Source of the DNA: Ignavibacteriales bacterium
Lineage (GTDB): Bacteria; Bacteroidota; Ignavibacteria; Ignavibacteriales; Melioribacteraceae
NCBI GenBank assembly: GCA_026390775.1
Contig: JAPLFF010000007.1
Location: 1,488,001 to 1,552,000, forward strand
DNA: 64,000 nt
Direction of reading: 5' to 3'
Made by a program: the position numbers and the translations under genes. Shown one piece after another: positions 17,572 to 26,423 of this stretch (position 1 is its first letter; each line of letters opens with the position of its first letter). A model generated the notes under the pieces. The model was not told the origin of the DNA. It ran no database searches and saw only the letters and a list, made by a program, of their open reading frames with translations.

Positions 17572-18411
17572 ATGGTTTATGAGTTATTCTCTTTCATTTC
17601 AGGATTTCTTCCTAAAGATTGCACTTTTATAGATGTAGGCGCATATCATGGAAGTCTAACAGAAGGCTTACTAAAGGCTTTCCCTAATTCGAGAGGAATT
17701 CTCTTTGAGCCTACCTTAGATTCATTTAATTACTTAATGAAAAAATTTTCTTATACCAATAACCTAAAAATGTTTAACTCAGCGCTTGGGGATAAAATAC
17801 AGGAAGCAGAATTCTATTTATTAGAAGATGGAACCCAAAATAGTATTTTGCAGTTACTGAACAAAAACGTAAAATTTAATAAAACTAAAATAAAGGTTGA
17901 TACATTAGATTCGGTGCTAGGATCAGTAAACTTTTTGTCTCATGTCGACTTCATAAAAATAGATACACAGGGGAATGATCTTTCTGTTTTGCGCGGTGCC
18001 AAGGAGACTATTCTTAAAAATAGTCCCATAGTCTTAACCGAGGCGATCTTTATTCCATTGTATAAAAATCAGTGCTCGTACTTTGACCAATTCAATTTTA
18101 TGAATAATCTTCACTACACATTAGCTGGGATTTATAATATCCATTATTGTGAAAACGGACAAATTGCTTTTGCAGATCTTCTTTTTATCCCTCCATCAAT
18201 AAGGGAAATCGTAAATTCGAAAATTTTGTCGAAGCAGTCATTCTTTTGTGCTGATAATAATTTGTTGGCTGAAGAAAATAGAACCCTGAAATCAATATGT
18301 GAAGAAAGACTCGAATTGATTAATCGATTGAGCGAGGAAGCCGAGCGAAGATTGGAAATAATTAATCAACGGGATTCCGAAATAAAAAAGTTGAAGGATA
18401 TTCATAAGTAA
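17572..18411 (+). CDS. FkbM-family SAM-dependent methyltransferase with coiled-coil tail
   Basis: 279 residues. The FkbM core (about 10-205) shows FIDVGAYHGSLTEGLLKAFPNS (SAM loop), FEP, NSALGD, VDFIKIDTQGNDLSVLRGAKETI, and LTEAIFIPLY. The family O-methylates sugars and other substrates. Residues ~230-279 are charged and helical (NRLSEEAERRLEIINQRDSEIKKL), suggesting a coiled coil. That coil may pair with the one in the next protein, whose ATG overlaps this stop by one base. Probable role: methylating a residue of the exported glycan. Confidence 0.82.
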   Translation: MVYELFSFISGFLPKDCTFIDVGAYHGSLTEGLLKAFPNSRGILFEPTLDSFNYLMKKFSYTNNLKMFNSALGDKIQEAEFYLLEDGTQNSILQLLNKNVKFNKTKIKVDTLDSVLGSVNFLSHVDFIKIDTQGNDLSVLRGAKETILKNSPIVLTEAIFIPLYKNQCSYFDQFNFMNNLHYTLAGIYNIHYCENGQIAFADLLFIPPSIREIVNSKILSKQSFFCADNNLLAEENRTLKSICEERLELINRLSEEAERRLEIINQRDSEIKKLKDIHK

Positions 18412-20579
18412 TGGGTGCAATTAATTTTTCGTTAGATTTAAATTTAGTTAAGAATCTTAAAAAAGTACTTCCTTTAGATATTTTTGTTGAAACAGGGACA
18501 TTTGAAGGGGATACAATTGAAAATGTTAAAGACCTATTCAGCGAGATTTATTCTGTTGAACTTTCAGAAGAATATTATAACAAAGTTAAAAAGAGATTTC
18601 AGTCAAAAGATGCAATTCACCTGTATTTGGACAGTTCGGAAAAGTTTTTAAAAAAGATCCACCCGGTGCTGAAAGAAAAATCAGTTCTTTATTGGTTAGA
18701 TGCTCATTGGTGCGTTGCAGATAAAACCGCAGGAGAAAAATCTCAGTGCCCTTTGTTAGATGAGTTAGTGTCTATTCGGTCTCTCAACAAAAATAGTATA
18801 ATAATAATTGACGATGCGCGGTTGTTAATAGCCCCTCCTCCATCTCCCCATGAAATTACTCAATGGCCGGATTTTAATTCAATCATTGCGTTATTTAGAA
18901 AATTGAGTACTGTACATGAAACGATAATATTAAACGATACGATTATTTTTTATCCAAAATCAATACGCGAAACAATTAAGGATTATGCCTATGAAAATTC
19001 CATCAACTGGCTGACAGTTCTAGACAAGTCCAGAGATTATGATACTCTTCTGAAACAACAGAAAGATATGTTGAAGCAAATGCAGGAAAAGGATAAAAAA
19101 ATTATAGTTTTATCCGATGATTTGGTGGGTAAAGAAAAGGAAATAGATGATTTATTAGATGAAATAAAAGATAAAGACGATAAGATAATTTCGCTGTCAG
19201 ATGATCTAGTTGGAAAGGAGAAAGAAATAAACTCATTACTAGATGATCTGAAAGAGAAGAAACAGACTATTGTATCATTATCTGATGATCTAATAGAGAA
19301 GGACAAGAAAATATTTGCTTTATCAGATGATCTAATAGAGAAGGACAAGAAAATATTTGCTTTATCAGATGATCTAATTATTAAAGAAAACACAATTACT
19401 AAACTTTCAAGTGAATTAATTGACAAGGAAAGTGAGATTGTTTTCTTATCTGAAAGTTTAAGCATTTTGAAAAAACGTCTCTCTACTCCAATATGGGGAC
19501 TAATAACTTTGTTCCAATTTCATTTTCCAAAGCTTTGGGATTATATCTACAAAAAGAGAACAGGTATAACAGAGAAAAAAGAAACAGTTAAAAAGGAACA
19601 GGAACTAGAAGATTCAGCAATTCATGAGCCTGAACACAAGAATGTAGAAATTGACGAACCGGAAAAGAAGGGAACAAAAGCTAAAAAGAATAAGCTGAAA
19701 TTTTTTACACCAAGATTAGGCCAATTAAATCATTATGAACCCACAGAATTATTAATTTCACCAAAATATTTAAATACAAAATTAATCGGAGATCCTCTTC
19801 GACTGTCAATTGTAACTCCATCATATAACCAAGCAGAATTTTTAGAACGTACTATTAAAAGTGTTCTCGACCAAAATTATCCTGATTTGGAATATGTAGT
19901 GCAGGATGGAGGTTCTACTGATGGCAGTATTGAAATATTAGAAAAGTATAAGGCATTTCTAAAAAGTTACAGCTCTGAACGTGATAAAGGTCAGGCGGAT
20001 GCTATTAATAAAGGATTCAAACTCTCTACAAGTGATATAATGGCCTACTTGAATTCCGATGATATTTATTTACCCGGCACCTTCAATTACATTATTAATT
20101 ATTTCAATACTCATTCTTCGGTTGATGTTGTTTATGGCCATCGTATTTTAATTAATGATTGTGATAAAGAAATTGGTCGTTGGATTTTGCCAAGACATGA
20201 TAAAAAAGTTCTAGCGTGGGCAGATTTTATTCCTCAGGAAACTTTATTTTGGCGGCGCAGAATTTGGGAGAAGGTAGGCGGTAATCTTAATGATGAATTT
20301 AATTTTGCATTGGATTGGGATTTACTATTAAGATTTCAAGAAGCCGGAGCAATAATTAAAAGACTTCCGCGATTCCTGGCTGCATTTAGAGTTCATCCGC
20401 AACAAAAGACTTCTACACATATATCTTCATTGGGTGAATCAGAAATGAAAATAATAAGGGAAAAATACATCGGAAGAAATGTTTCTCATGCTGAAATAAA
20501 CAAAAATATTTTTAATTACCTGGCTAAATCGGAGGTATATCATAAACTATATCAGTCGGGGATTTTAAGGAATAAGTAA
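18411..20579 (+). CDS. Three-part protein: methyltransferase-like domain, coiled coil, GT2 glycosyltransferase
   Basis: 722 residues. Residues 1-185 look like a Rossmann methyltransferase (VETGTFEGDT, YSVELSEEYY, YWLDAHWC, IIIIDDAR). Residues ~215-345 form a coiled coil of 14-residue units (LSDDLIEKDKKIFA), two of them encoded by an exact 42-bp tandem repeat. Residues ~385-430 are a charged linker. Residues ~455-700 are a GT-A family 2 transferase (SIVTPSYNQAEFLERTIKSVLDQ, QDGGSTDGS, AYLNSDD as the DxD equivalent, DWDLLLRF). The coiled-coil spacer resembles the molecular rulers of chain-length-controlling methyltransferases such as WbdD. A role in capping or measuring the glycan is inferred from that layout. 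Confidence 0.75.
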   Translation: MGAINFSLDLNLVKNLKKVLPLDIFVETGTFEGDTIENVKDLFSEIYSVELSEEYYNKVKKRFQSKDAIHLYLDSSEKFLKKIHPVLKEKSVLYWLDAHWCVADKTAGEKSQCPLLDELVSIRSLNKNSIIIIDDARLLIAPPPSPHEITQWPDFNSIIALFRKLSTVHETIILNDTIIFYPKSIRETIKDYAYENSINWLTVLDKSRDYDTLLKQQKDMLKQMQEKDKKIIVLSDDLVGKEKEIDDLLDEIKDKDDKIISLSDDLVGKEKEINSLLDDLKEKKQTIVSLSDDLIEKDKKIFALSDDLIEKDKKIFALSDDLIIKENTITKLSSELIDKESEIVFLSESLSILKKRLSTPIWGLITLFQFHFPKLWDYIYKKRTGITEKKETVKKEQELEDSAIHEPEHKNVEIDEPEKKGTKAKKNKLKFFTPRLGQLNHYEPTELLISPKYLNTKLIGDPLRLSIVTPSYNQAEFLERTIKSVLDQNYPDLEYVVQDGGSTDGSIEILEKYKAFLKSYSSERDKGQADAINKGFKLSTSDIMAYLNSDDIYLPGTFNYIINYFNTHSSVDVVYGHRILINDCDKEIGRWILPRHDKKVLAWADFIPQETLFWRRRIWEKVGGNLNDEFNFALDWDLLLRFQEAGAIIKRLPRFLAAFRVHPQQKTSTHISSLGESEMKIIREKYIGRNVSHAEINKNIFNYLAKSEVYHKLYQSGILRNK
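19284..19367 (+). repeat. Exact 42-bp tandem repeat encoding coiled-coil units
   Basis: Two identical 42-base units, 19284-19325 and 19326-19367, each encode DDLIEKDKKIFALS (14 residues, two heptads). A third unit begins at 19368 and diverges after about 11 bases. More diverged copies of the 14-residue unit flank it from about 19100 to 19450. Exact identity at the DNA level points to recent expansion, a way of changing coiled-coil length in steps of two heptads. Confidence 0.9.
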
Positions 20580-20626
20580 TTATTGTTTTTAATAGAAAAT
20601 ATTTTTGAATTAAATCATAGGTTAGA

Positions 20627-21562
20627 ATGAATTCTCGAGTATTGGTTACAGGAGGAGCTGGATTTATCGGTTCTCATTTGGTTGATGAATTTTTGCTTCA
20701 AGGATATTCAGTTAGAGTAATTGATAATTTCTCTACAGGCAGCAGGAATAATATTAGACACGTTTTAGGTGAGGTTGAACTAATTGAAGGAGATATCCGA
20801 GATTATCAAACAGTTCTTAAAGCGGTAAAGAATATTGATATCATTGTTCATCAAGCAGCTTTACCATCAGTTCCAAGATCCGTATCTGATCCAATTACAA
20901 CCAACGATGTTAATGTAAATGGGACACTTAATTTATTATGGGCAGCTGTAGAAGCCGGTACCGAGAAATTTCTGTTTGCATCATCTTCATCAATCTATGG
21001 CAATAGTGTGGAACTTCCAAAACATGAAAAATTGTGCCCGTGTCCATTATCTCCATATGCTGTTTCTAAGTTAACAGCAGAGAATTATTGTAAGGTATTT
21101 TCGAATACGTATGGGTTGAGAACAATTTGTCTGCGATATTTTAATGTATTCGGGCCGCGACAAGATCCGGCTTCAGAATATTCTGCAGTCATTCCAAAAT
21201 TTATTAATATGATTGCTGACGATAAACAACCGATTATATATGGTGATGGATTACAATCTCGCGATTTCACTTTTGTGAAGAATGTTGTCAAAGGAAATTT
21301 ATTGGCAATTAAAAGTAGTGCTGAAAAAAATCTGATAATGAATTGTGCTTGTAATGTATCAATTACTATTAATCAACTGGTGGAAGAAATAAATGGGATC
21401 TTGGGTAAAAATGCTGCGCCTATTTACTGGGAAAGCAGAACTTCAGATGTAAAACATTCATACGCGGATATTAAATTAGCTCTGGAAAAAATTTCCTATA
21501 GACCCGAAATTCAATTTAGAGAAGGTTTGGAAATAACCGTAAATAGTATGCTTAATAAATAA
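20627..21562 (+). CDS. NAD-dependent nucleotide-sugar epimerase (UDP-GlcNAc/UDP-glucose 4-epimerase-like)
   Basis: 311 residues, extended SDR. GGAGFIGSHL is the NAD-binding glycine motif. DNFSTG, SSSIYGNS (catalytic Ser) and SPYAVSK (YxxxK pair) follow. YFNVFGPRQDP and YGDGLQSRDFTFV are typical of the WbpP/GalE group. The likely reaction is C4 epimerisation of UDP-GlcNAc or UDP-GlcNAcA, supplying a galacto-configured sugar to the cluster. Substrate specificity cannot be read from the sequence. Confidence 0.82.
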   Translation: MNSRVLVTGGAGFIGSHLVDEFLLQGYSVRVIDNFSTGSRNNIRHVLGEVELIEGDIRDYQTVLKAVKNIDIIVHQAALPSVPRSVSDPITTNDVNVNGTLNLLWAAVEAGTEKFLFASSSSIYGNSVELPKHEKLCPCPLSPYAVSKLTAENYCKVFSNTYGLRTICLRYFNVFGPRQDPASEYSAVIPKFINMIADDKQPIIYGDGLQSRDFTFVKNVVKGNLLAIKSSAEKNLIMNCACNVSITINQLVEEINGILGKNAAPIYWESRTSDVKHSYADIKLALEKISYRPEIQFREGLEITVNSMLNK

Positions 21563-21572
21563 AGAGGTGTTT

Positions 21573-22451
21573 TTGAAAAATTTGACTGTTATTATTCCAG
21601 TATATAATGAAGAAACTGCGATAGAGAAAACTTTAATGGAATTAACGATTTATTCTGAAAAGAATAATTGGGAAGTATTAGTTGTAAATGATGGTTCAAC
21701 TGATAACACAAAAAATATTCTTAACAGTATTTACTCTATTAAGGTAATTTATCACCCCTATAATAAAGGCTACGGAGCGGCTTTGAAGGCAGGAATAAAA
21801 AACGCTACAACAGATTTAATATGTTTTTATGATGCTGATGGCCAACACAATCCAAATGATGTCGAACAATTAATTCTTAATTTAGATAACTACGATATGT
21901 TGGTGGGAGAGAGACAGAAGGATTCTCATAAAGAGTGGGTTCGTAGACCGGGGAAATGGTTACTGTCCAAAGTAGCAAATTTTCTTACCGGAAGAAAAAT
22001 ACCGGATTTAAATTCTGGATTAAGACTCGTTAAGAGAAATGTAATATTAAAATTACTTCATTTATTCCCGGATGGATTTTCTTTTTCAACAACAAGTACA
22101 ATAGCTTTTTTGAATTTGGGTTTAAATGTTGGTTATTACCCCATTAAAACTAATAAAAGAATAGGCAAAAGCTCCGTTAGGCAATTAAAGCATGGTTCAA
22201 ATGTATTACTATTAATTCTGCGATTAATAATTCTTTTTAACCCCCTTAAGGTGTTTGTTCCTATTAGTTTTTTAATATTTATGCTTGGAATAATTTATGA
22301 GGTAATGCAGGGAATTGTCATGATTGAATCCGGGCATGAGAGATTAATACCCGGAGCATTTTTTTTAATGATAACAGGTATATTAATTTTCTTTTTTGGA
22401 CTTGTCGTTGATCAGGTTTCCGAGATGCGTAAGCATCAATTTTACGAGTAA
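21573..22451 (+). CDS. DPM1-like GT2 glycosyltransferase with C-terminal membrane helices
   Basis: 292 residues from TTG 21573. The in-frame GTG at 21567 is part of the ribosome site AAAGAGGTG and cannot be the start. The GT-A core has VIIPVYNEETAIEKTL, VVNDGSTDNT, YKGYGAALKAGI-like GYGAALKAG, and CFYDADGQHNP (DxD). Two hydrophobic segments end the protein. Such enzymes load a sugar onto polyprenyl phosphate, providing a lipid-linked donor for GT-C transferases such as those in this locus. Confidence 0.82.
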   Translation: MKNLTVIIPVYNEETAIEKTLMELTIYSEKNNWEVLVVNDGSTDNTKNILNSIYSIKVIYHPYNKGYGAALKAGIKNATTDLICFYDADGQHNPNDVEQLILNLDNYDMLVGERQKDSHKEWVRRPGKWLLSKVANFLTGRKIPDLNSGLRLVKRNVILKLLHLFPDGFSFSTTSTIAFLNLGLNVGYYPIKTNKRIGKSSVRQLKHGSNVLLLILRLIILFNPLKVFVPISFLIFMLGIIYEVMQGIVMIESGHERLIPGAFFLMITGILIFFFGLVVDQVSEMRKHQFYE

Positions 22452-22497
22452 AACATGCCGGCAGAGGTTCACTACTACAAACAGGTTCCATTTGTTT

Positions 22498-23520
22498 ATG
22501 CTTAATTTTATTGAAATCAATGATGAAAATTCGCGTCTTTGGAATAGTTTTATCTTTAGTCATACTGACGCATCTTACTCACATTTATATGAATGGAAAA
22601 AGATTCTGGAAGAATCCTATTCATTAAAGACAAAATATTTCGGTGCTTTAAACAATAATGATTTAACAGCTGTTCTTCCGGTCACCGTTATTAAATTGCC
22701 TTTTAACAAGTCAATAGGTTGTTCACTCCCGTTTTTAGGCTGCGCAGGTTTACTTAAGAACGAAAAATTTTTCACAATAAATGATTTTTTTCTAAACGTA
22801 ACTAAAATTCTGGATGTTAAAAGTCTTGAAGTAAGAAGGATTGATCGTAAAGTAAAAGAATCAAAAGCTGGGATATACACATTAAAATTATTGCTGCCTG
22901 GTAATTCTTCCGTTCTTTGGGAAAATTTGGATCCAAAAGTGAGAAACCAAATTAGAAAAGCTCAAAAGTCCGGATTAACCGCTGAGTGGGGTATTGACCA
23001 ACTTGATCAGTTCTATAGAGTCTATGCAAGAAATATGCATGATTTGGGTACGCCTGTTCATAGTAAAAAATTTTTTATAAAAATTATTCTTTATTTAAAA
23101 GAAAACGTTGATATTCTTTGTATTAGAAAAGATAGTAAAGTAATTGCATCAATGTTTCTTATTAAGTTCCGTGATTGTTTATCAGATCCTTGGGCATCTT
23201 CTGATAAAGAATATCTAAGCTATTGCCCGAATATGTTAATGTATTGGGAAGCACTTAAATATGGTTGTGAAAACAGGTTCATCGAATTTGATTTCGGAAG
23301 AAGTCATATTGACGCCGGTACTTATAAATTTAAAACGCAATGGGGAGCCCAACCAATACCGCTTATCTATGATTTATATTCATTTGATAATAGGGAAAGA
23401 GAATCCGCAATTACATCTTATCGCGGTAAGAAAGCTGCACTATTCAGTCATATATGGAAACATATTCCATTTAAAATTACTTTATGGCTTGGACCAAAAT
23501 TAAGAAAGTATATACCATAG
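22498..23520 (+). CDS. FemAB-like GNAT-fold acyltransferase
   Basis: 340 residues from ATG 22498; the open frame continues upstream inside the previous gene but without family similarity. It has SHLYEWKKILEESY near the start, LPVTVIK and LPFLGCAGLL in the first GNAT half, and ENLDPKVRNQIRKAQKSGL with a distal FDFGRSHIDAGTYKFKTQWGA. These features match the FemAB-related proteins of exopolysaccharide and exosortase loci. The family moves an acyl or aminoacyl group. Here it probably N-acylates an amino sugar, but donor and acceptor are unknown. The ribosome site is weak. Confidence 0.72.
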   Translation: MLNFIEINDENSRLWNSFIFSHTDASYSHLYEWKKILEESYSLKTKYFGALNNNDLTAVLPVTVIKLPFNKSIGCSLPFLGCAGLLKNEKFFTINDFFLNVTKILDVKSLEVRRIDRKVKESKAGIYTLKLLLPGNSSVLWENLDPKVRNQIRKAQKSGLTAEWGIDQLDQFYRVYARNMHDLGTPVHSKKFFIKIILYLKENVDILCIRKDSKVIASMFLIKFRDCLSDPWASSDKEYLSYCPNMLMYWEALKYGCENRFIEFDFGRSHIDAGTYKFKTQWGAQPIPLIYDLYSFDNRERESAITSYRGKKAALFSHIWKHIPFKITLWLGPKLRKYIP

Positions 23521-23585
23521 TATTACATCAGTAAAAATTTAATGTTTTCGTTTTAATAATCGTTTAGTTCATAGTGATTAGTAAT

Positions 23586-24539
23586 ATGGAGAAAAAAAAA
23601 TATATCAAATGGTTTCAAATTTTCGGAATCATTTTATTTATTATAATTCTAACAAGACTTGATTTCGGTAGAATTGAGAATCAACTAATTCATTTTAAAT
23701 GGGTATGGTTAAGCGTTTATGCATTAAGCTTGATTCTAATGTTGCTGTTCAAAGTGTTGAGATGGGGGACAGCCCTCTCGAGACAGGGGATTAATTATTC
23801 TATCAGTAAAGTTTTTGCTATTAATGCAATCACATCTTTTTGGGGAATTGTAACGCCAGGTAGACTTGGTGAGTTTGGGAAAGTATTGTTTTTGCAGAAA
23901 GATAATTATTCATTCGCGAAAAGTTCTGTCAGTATTATTATTGATAGACTATACGATATTACTATTCTTTTATTCCTAGGGATATTTTCATTGGTATATT
24001 TTTTTTCTTTATTAGATCCGAACATTGGAATTTTCGTAACTATTTTTATTTTAATAATAGGTTGTCTGATTTTAATTTATTTCCTTAAAAAAGATTTGCG
24101 GGATTTATTAAAAAAAGCAGTAAAGTTTTTTCTTTCAAAAGAGAAATATAATAAGCTAGCTAAAGAATGGAATATTTTTAAATCCGATTTTGGGACAGTA
24201 TTTTCTTCTACTATTGTACCAATGTTTTTATATTCAATATTAGCTTATTTATGTTACTATGTTCAAATTTATGTTGTTGCCTTAGGCTTTGGAGTTAACA
24301 TTTCATTTATTTATTTAGGTTTATGTTCATCTTTAGCGGCACTTATTTCATTAATTCCTATCTCAATAGGGGGTTTGGGTACGCGGGAGGTAGTATTTCT
24401 TTTCTTACTTTCTAAAGTATCCATTTCTTCCGAAACAGCGGTATTAATTTCATTTATTGACGGCGGCGTTTTTGCTGTTATTATTACGGGGTTACTAGCA
24501 TTAATCAGTCATTTTCTTTTAGAATTAAAATATAGATGA
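23586..24539 (+). CDS. Flippase-like membrane protein (UPF0104 / LPG synthase TM-domain family)
   Basis: 317 residues from ATG 23586 (an in-frame GTG at 23574 is an alternative). About eight hydrophobic segments are seen. Motifs fit the YbhN/AglD-like family: FKVLRWGTALSRQG, FWGIVTPGRLGEFGKV, SIIIDRLYDI, and a late PISIGGLGTREVVFLFLL. Members occur in glycan clusters and are thought to translocate or modify lipids, but a function is rarely shown. The end overlaps the next ATG by four bases (ATGA), so the two are translationally coupled. Confidence 0.8.
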   Translation: MEKKKYIKWFQIFGIILFIIILTRLDFGRIENQLIHFKWVWLSVYALSLILMLLFKVLRWGTALSRQGINYSISKVFAINAITSFWGIVTPGRLGEFGKVLFLQKDNYSFAKSSVSIIIDRLYDITILLFLGIFSLVYFFSLLDPNIGIFVTIFILIIGCLILIYFLKKDLRDLLKKAVKFFLSKEKYNKLAKEWNIFKSDFGTVFSSTIVPMFLYSILAYLCYYVQIYVVALGFGVNISFIYLGLCSSLAALISLIPISIGGLGTREVVFLFLLSKVSISSETAVLISFIDGGVFAVIITGLLALISHFLLELKYR

Positions 24540-25186
24540 AACACCAAAGTTTAGTTAATAAAAATATAATTAGAAAAATTATTGATGTAATTTTTTTCCC
24601 TTTAAGAGCACTTTTTATTCCCGAAGAAAGTAAGTTCTTTTTAACATCATTAAGAAATGAAAGATTTGAGAAAGTGGCTGGCTTTTGTGAAGGAAGAGTA
24701 CTTGATGTCGGATGCGGGAGAGGTAATTTGTTTATCAAAAAATACATTGGTGAAGACCGAGGAATAGGAATTGATTTATATGAATATGAGGGAGTAGAAA
24801 TTGTATTAAAAGATTTTATTGTTTTACCTTTTGGTAATGATACGTTTGACACGTTGACTTTAATCGCCGTGGGGGGTCATATACCTAAGTGTGATAGAGA
24901 TGCAGAATTTAAGGAATTTGCAAGGGTGTTAAAATCCGGCGGTAAATTAATTATGACTGAAGGAGAACCGATTACCCAATTCCTAACACATAAATGGAGA
25001 AAATTTTCGTATTTACTCGTCGGGAAAACAGATATGGATTCTGAAAGGGGGATGAAGGACGATGAGGAATTTTGTATGCCTTTCCACGATATTTTTCATT
25101 ATTTAAATAAACCTCCTCTGAAATTTTCAAAAAGAATTAAATTTATGTGGGGATTGAACAATATATATATAGCTCAAAAACATTAA
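24536..25186 (+). CDS. Class I SAM-dependent methyltransferase
   Basis: 216 residues. It has VLDVGCGRGNLFIKKYI (SAM loop), GIDLYEYEGVEIV, LPFGNDTFDTL, and FARVLKSGGKLIMTEGEP, in the order of methyltransferase type 11. The N-terminal hydrophobic stretch (IIDVIFFPLRALF) may dock the protein on the membrane. It is coupled to the flippase-like gene through an ATGA overlap. A carrier-linked sugar or lipid is a plausible substrate, inferred from context. Confidence 0.8.
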   Translation: MKHQSLVNKNIIRKIIDVIFFPLRALFIPEESKFFLTSLRNERFEKVAGFCEGRVLDVGCGRGNLFIKKYIGEDRGIGIDLYEYEGVEIVLKDFIVLPFGNDTFDTLTLIAVGGHIPKCDRDAEFKEFARVLKSGGKLIMTEGEPITQFLTHKWRKFSYLLVGKTDMDSERGMKDDEEFCMPFHDIFHYLNKPPLKFSKRIKFMWGLNNIYIAQKH

Positions 25187-25375
25187 TCCATATTGCATCT
25201 TTTTTCTTCTTAGTTTAAAAATTTTATAAAGGAATTTTACAAGGGATTATAATTAATAAAGGAAATTTGATTTTGTCAACGGATGAGGTACTGGTCAACC
25301 TCTTAATAGATAAGTTTTTTAGAGTAAATGTTATTCTTATAGTTCAAATTAAACAATTTTTATTATTTTGAAAGC

Positions 25376-26347
25376 ATGAAAAATTTTGCCCTCATTGGAA
25401 TAGCAGGTTATATAGCACCCAGGCACTTGAAAGCAATAAAGGAAACTGGAAACCATCTTGTTGCTGCCGTTGACCCGCATGATTCTGCTGGTATTTTAGA
25501 TAAGTATTTTTATGATGTTAGTTTTTTCACCGAATTTGAGAGATTTGACAGACATTTGGAGAAATTAAGAAGGAAAGATGATCCTCAAAAAGTAGACTAT
25601 ATTAGTATTTGTTCTCCCAACCATTTGCATGATGCACATATCAGATTTGCATTACGTATTGGGGCCGATGCTGTATGCGAGAAACCTTTGGTGATTAATC
25701 CATGGAATCTTGATGCATTGCAAGAGATAGAAAATGAAACGGGCAATAAGGTATATAATGTTTTACAACTAAGAGTTCATGATTCACTGAAAAATTTAAA
25801 ACAAAAACTATCAACACAAAAAGCAAATTCAAAATATGATGTTGTTCTGACCTATATTACATCAAGAGGCCCATGGTATTATTATTCTTGGAAGGGTACT
25901 ATCGAAAAATCCGGAGGAATTGCTACGAATATTGGTATCCATTTTTTTGATATGTTAATTTGGTTATTTGGAGAAGAAATATCCAGCGAAGTATATTTAT
26001 CCCAGCCGAATAAGATGAGCGGATTCTTAGAATTAAAAAATGCTAATGTAAAGTGGTTCCTGTCAATTGATCGCAAGGACTTACCAATTGAAATGGAAAA
26101 CACGGGAAATAATACTTATAGATCTGTAACAATTAATGAAGAAGAAATAGACTTTACACATGGTTTCGAGGATTTACATACTCAGATTTATAAAGATATC
26201 TTAACGGGTTGCGGATTCGGAATTGATGATGCAAGACCGTCTATAAAAGCAGCATATAATATCAGGCATGCAAAAATTTCTGAAAAGATAAAATATATAC
26301 ATCCATTGGCATTAAAAATAATTAAATCCACGAAAGGCATTATATAA
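25376..26347 (+). CDS. wlbA: UDP-N-acetyl-2-amino-2-deoxyglucuronate 3-dehydrogenase (WlbA/WbpB)
   Basis: 323 residues of the Gfo/Idh/MocA family. The N-terminus (FALIGIAGYIAPRHLKAIK, then DPHDSAGILD), FFTEFERFDRH, YISICSPNHLHDAHIRFALR and EKPLVINPWNLDAL are the sequence signature of WlbA/WbpB. This enzyme oxidises C3 of UDP-GlcNAcA to the 3-keto sugar, the second step toward UDP-2,3-diacetamido uronic acids. The preceding enzyme, UDP-GlcNAc 6-dehydrogenase, is at 52297-53640 on the other strand. The 190 bases upstream hold a perfect TATAAT (25248-25253) without a clear -35, so an internal promoter is possible. Confidence 0.92.
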   Translation: MKNFALIGIAGYIAPRHLKAIKETGNHLVAAVDPHDSAGILDKYFYDVSFFTEFERFDRHLEKLRRKDDPQKVDYISICSPNHLHDAHIRFALRIGADAVCEKPLVINPWNLDALQEIENETGNKVYNVLQLRVHDSLKNLKQKLSTQKANSKYDVVLTYITSRGPWYYYSWKGTIEKSGGIATNIGIHFFDMLIWLFGEEISSEVYLSQPNKMSGFLELKNANVKWFLSIDRKDLPIEMENTGNNTYRSVTINEEEIDFTHGFEDLHTQIYKDILTGCGFGIDDARPSIKAAYNIRHAKISEKIKYIHPLALKIIKSTKGII

Positions 26348-26423
26348 TTATTTTTTTATAAAATCCCAATTTCTGTTATTAGAGTTAAAAAAAATTTCTA
26401 TTTAATAACAACCACATTTAATT

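Noticed and set aside
25267-25371. 34-codon TTG-started frame before wlbA
   Set aside because: It is hydrophobic and AT-driven, with only a weak AAAGGAAA upstream. No conservation can be argued from the sequence alone.
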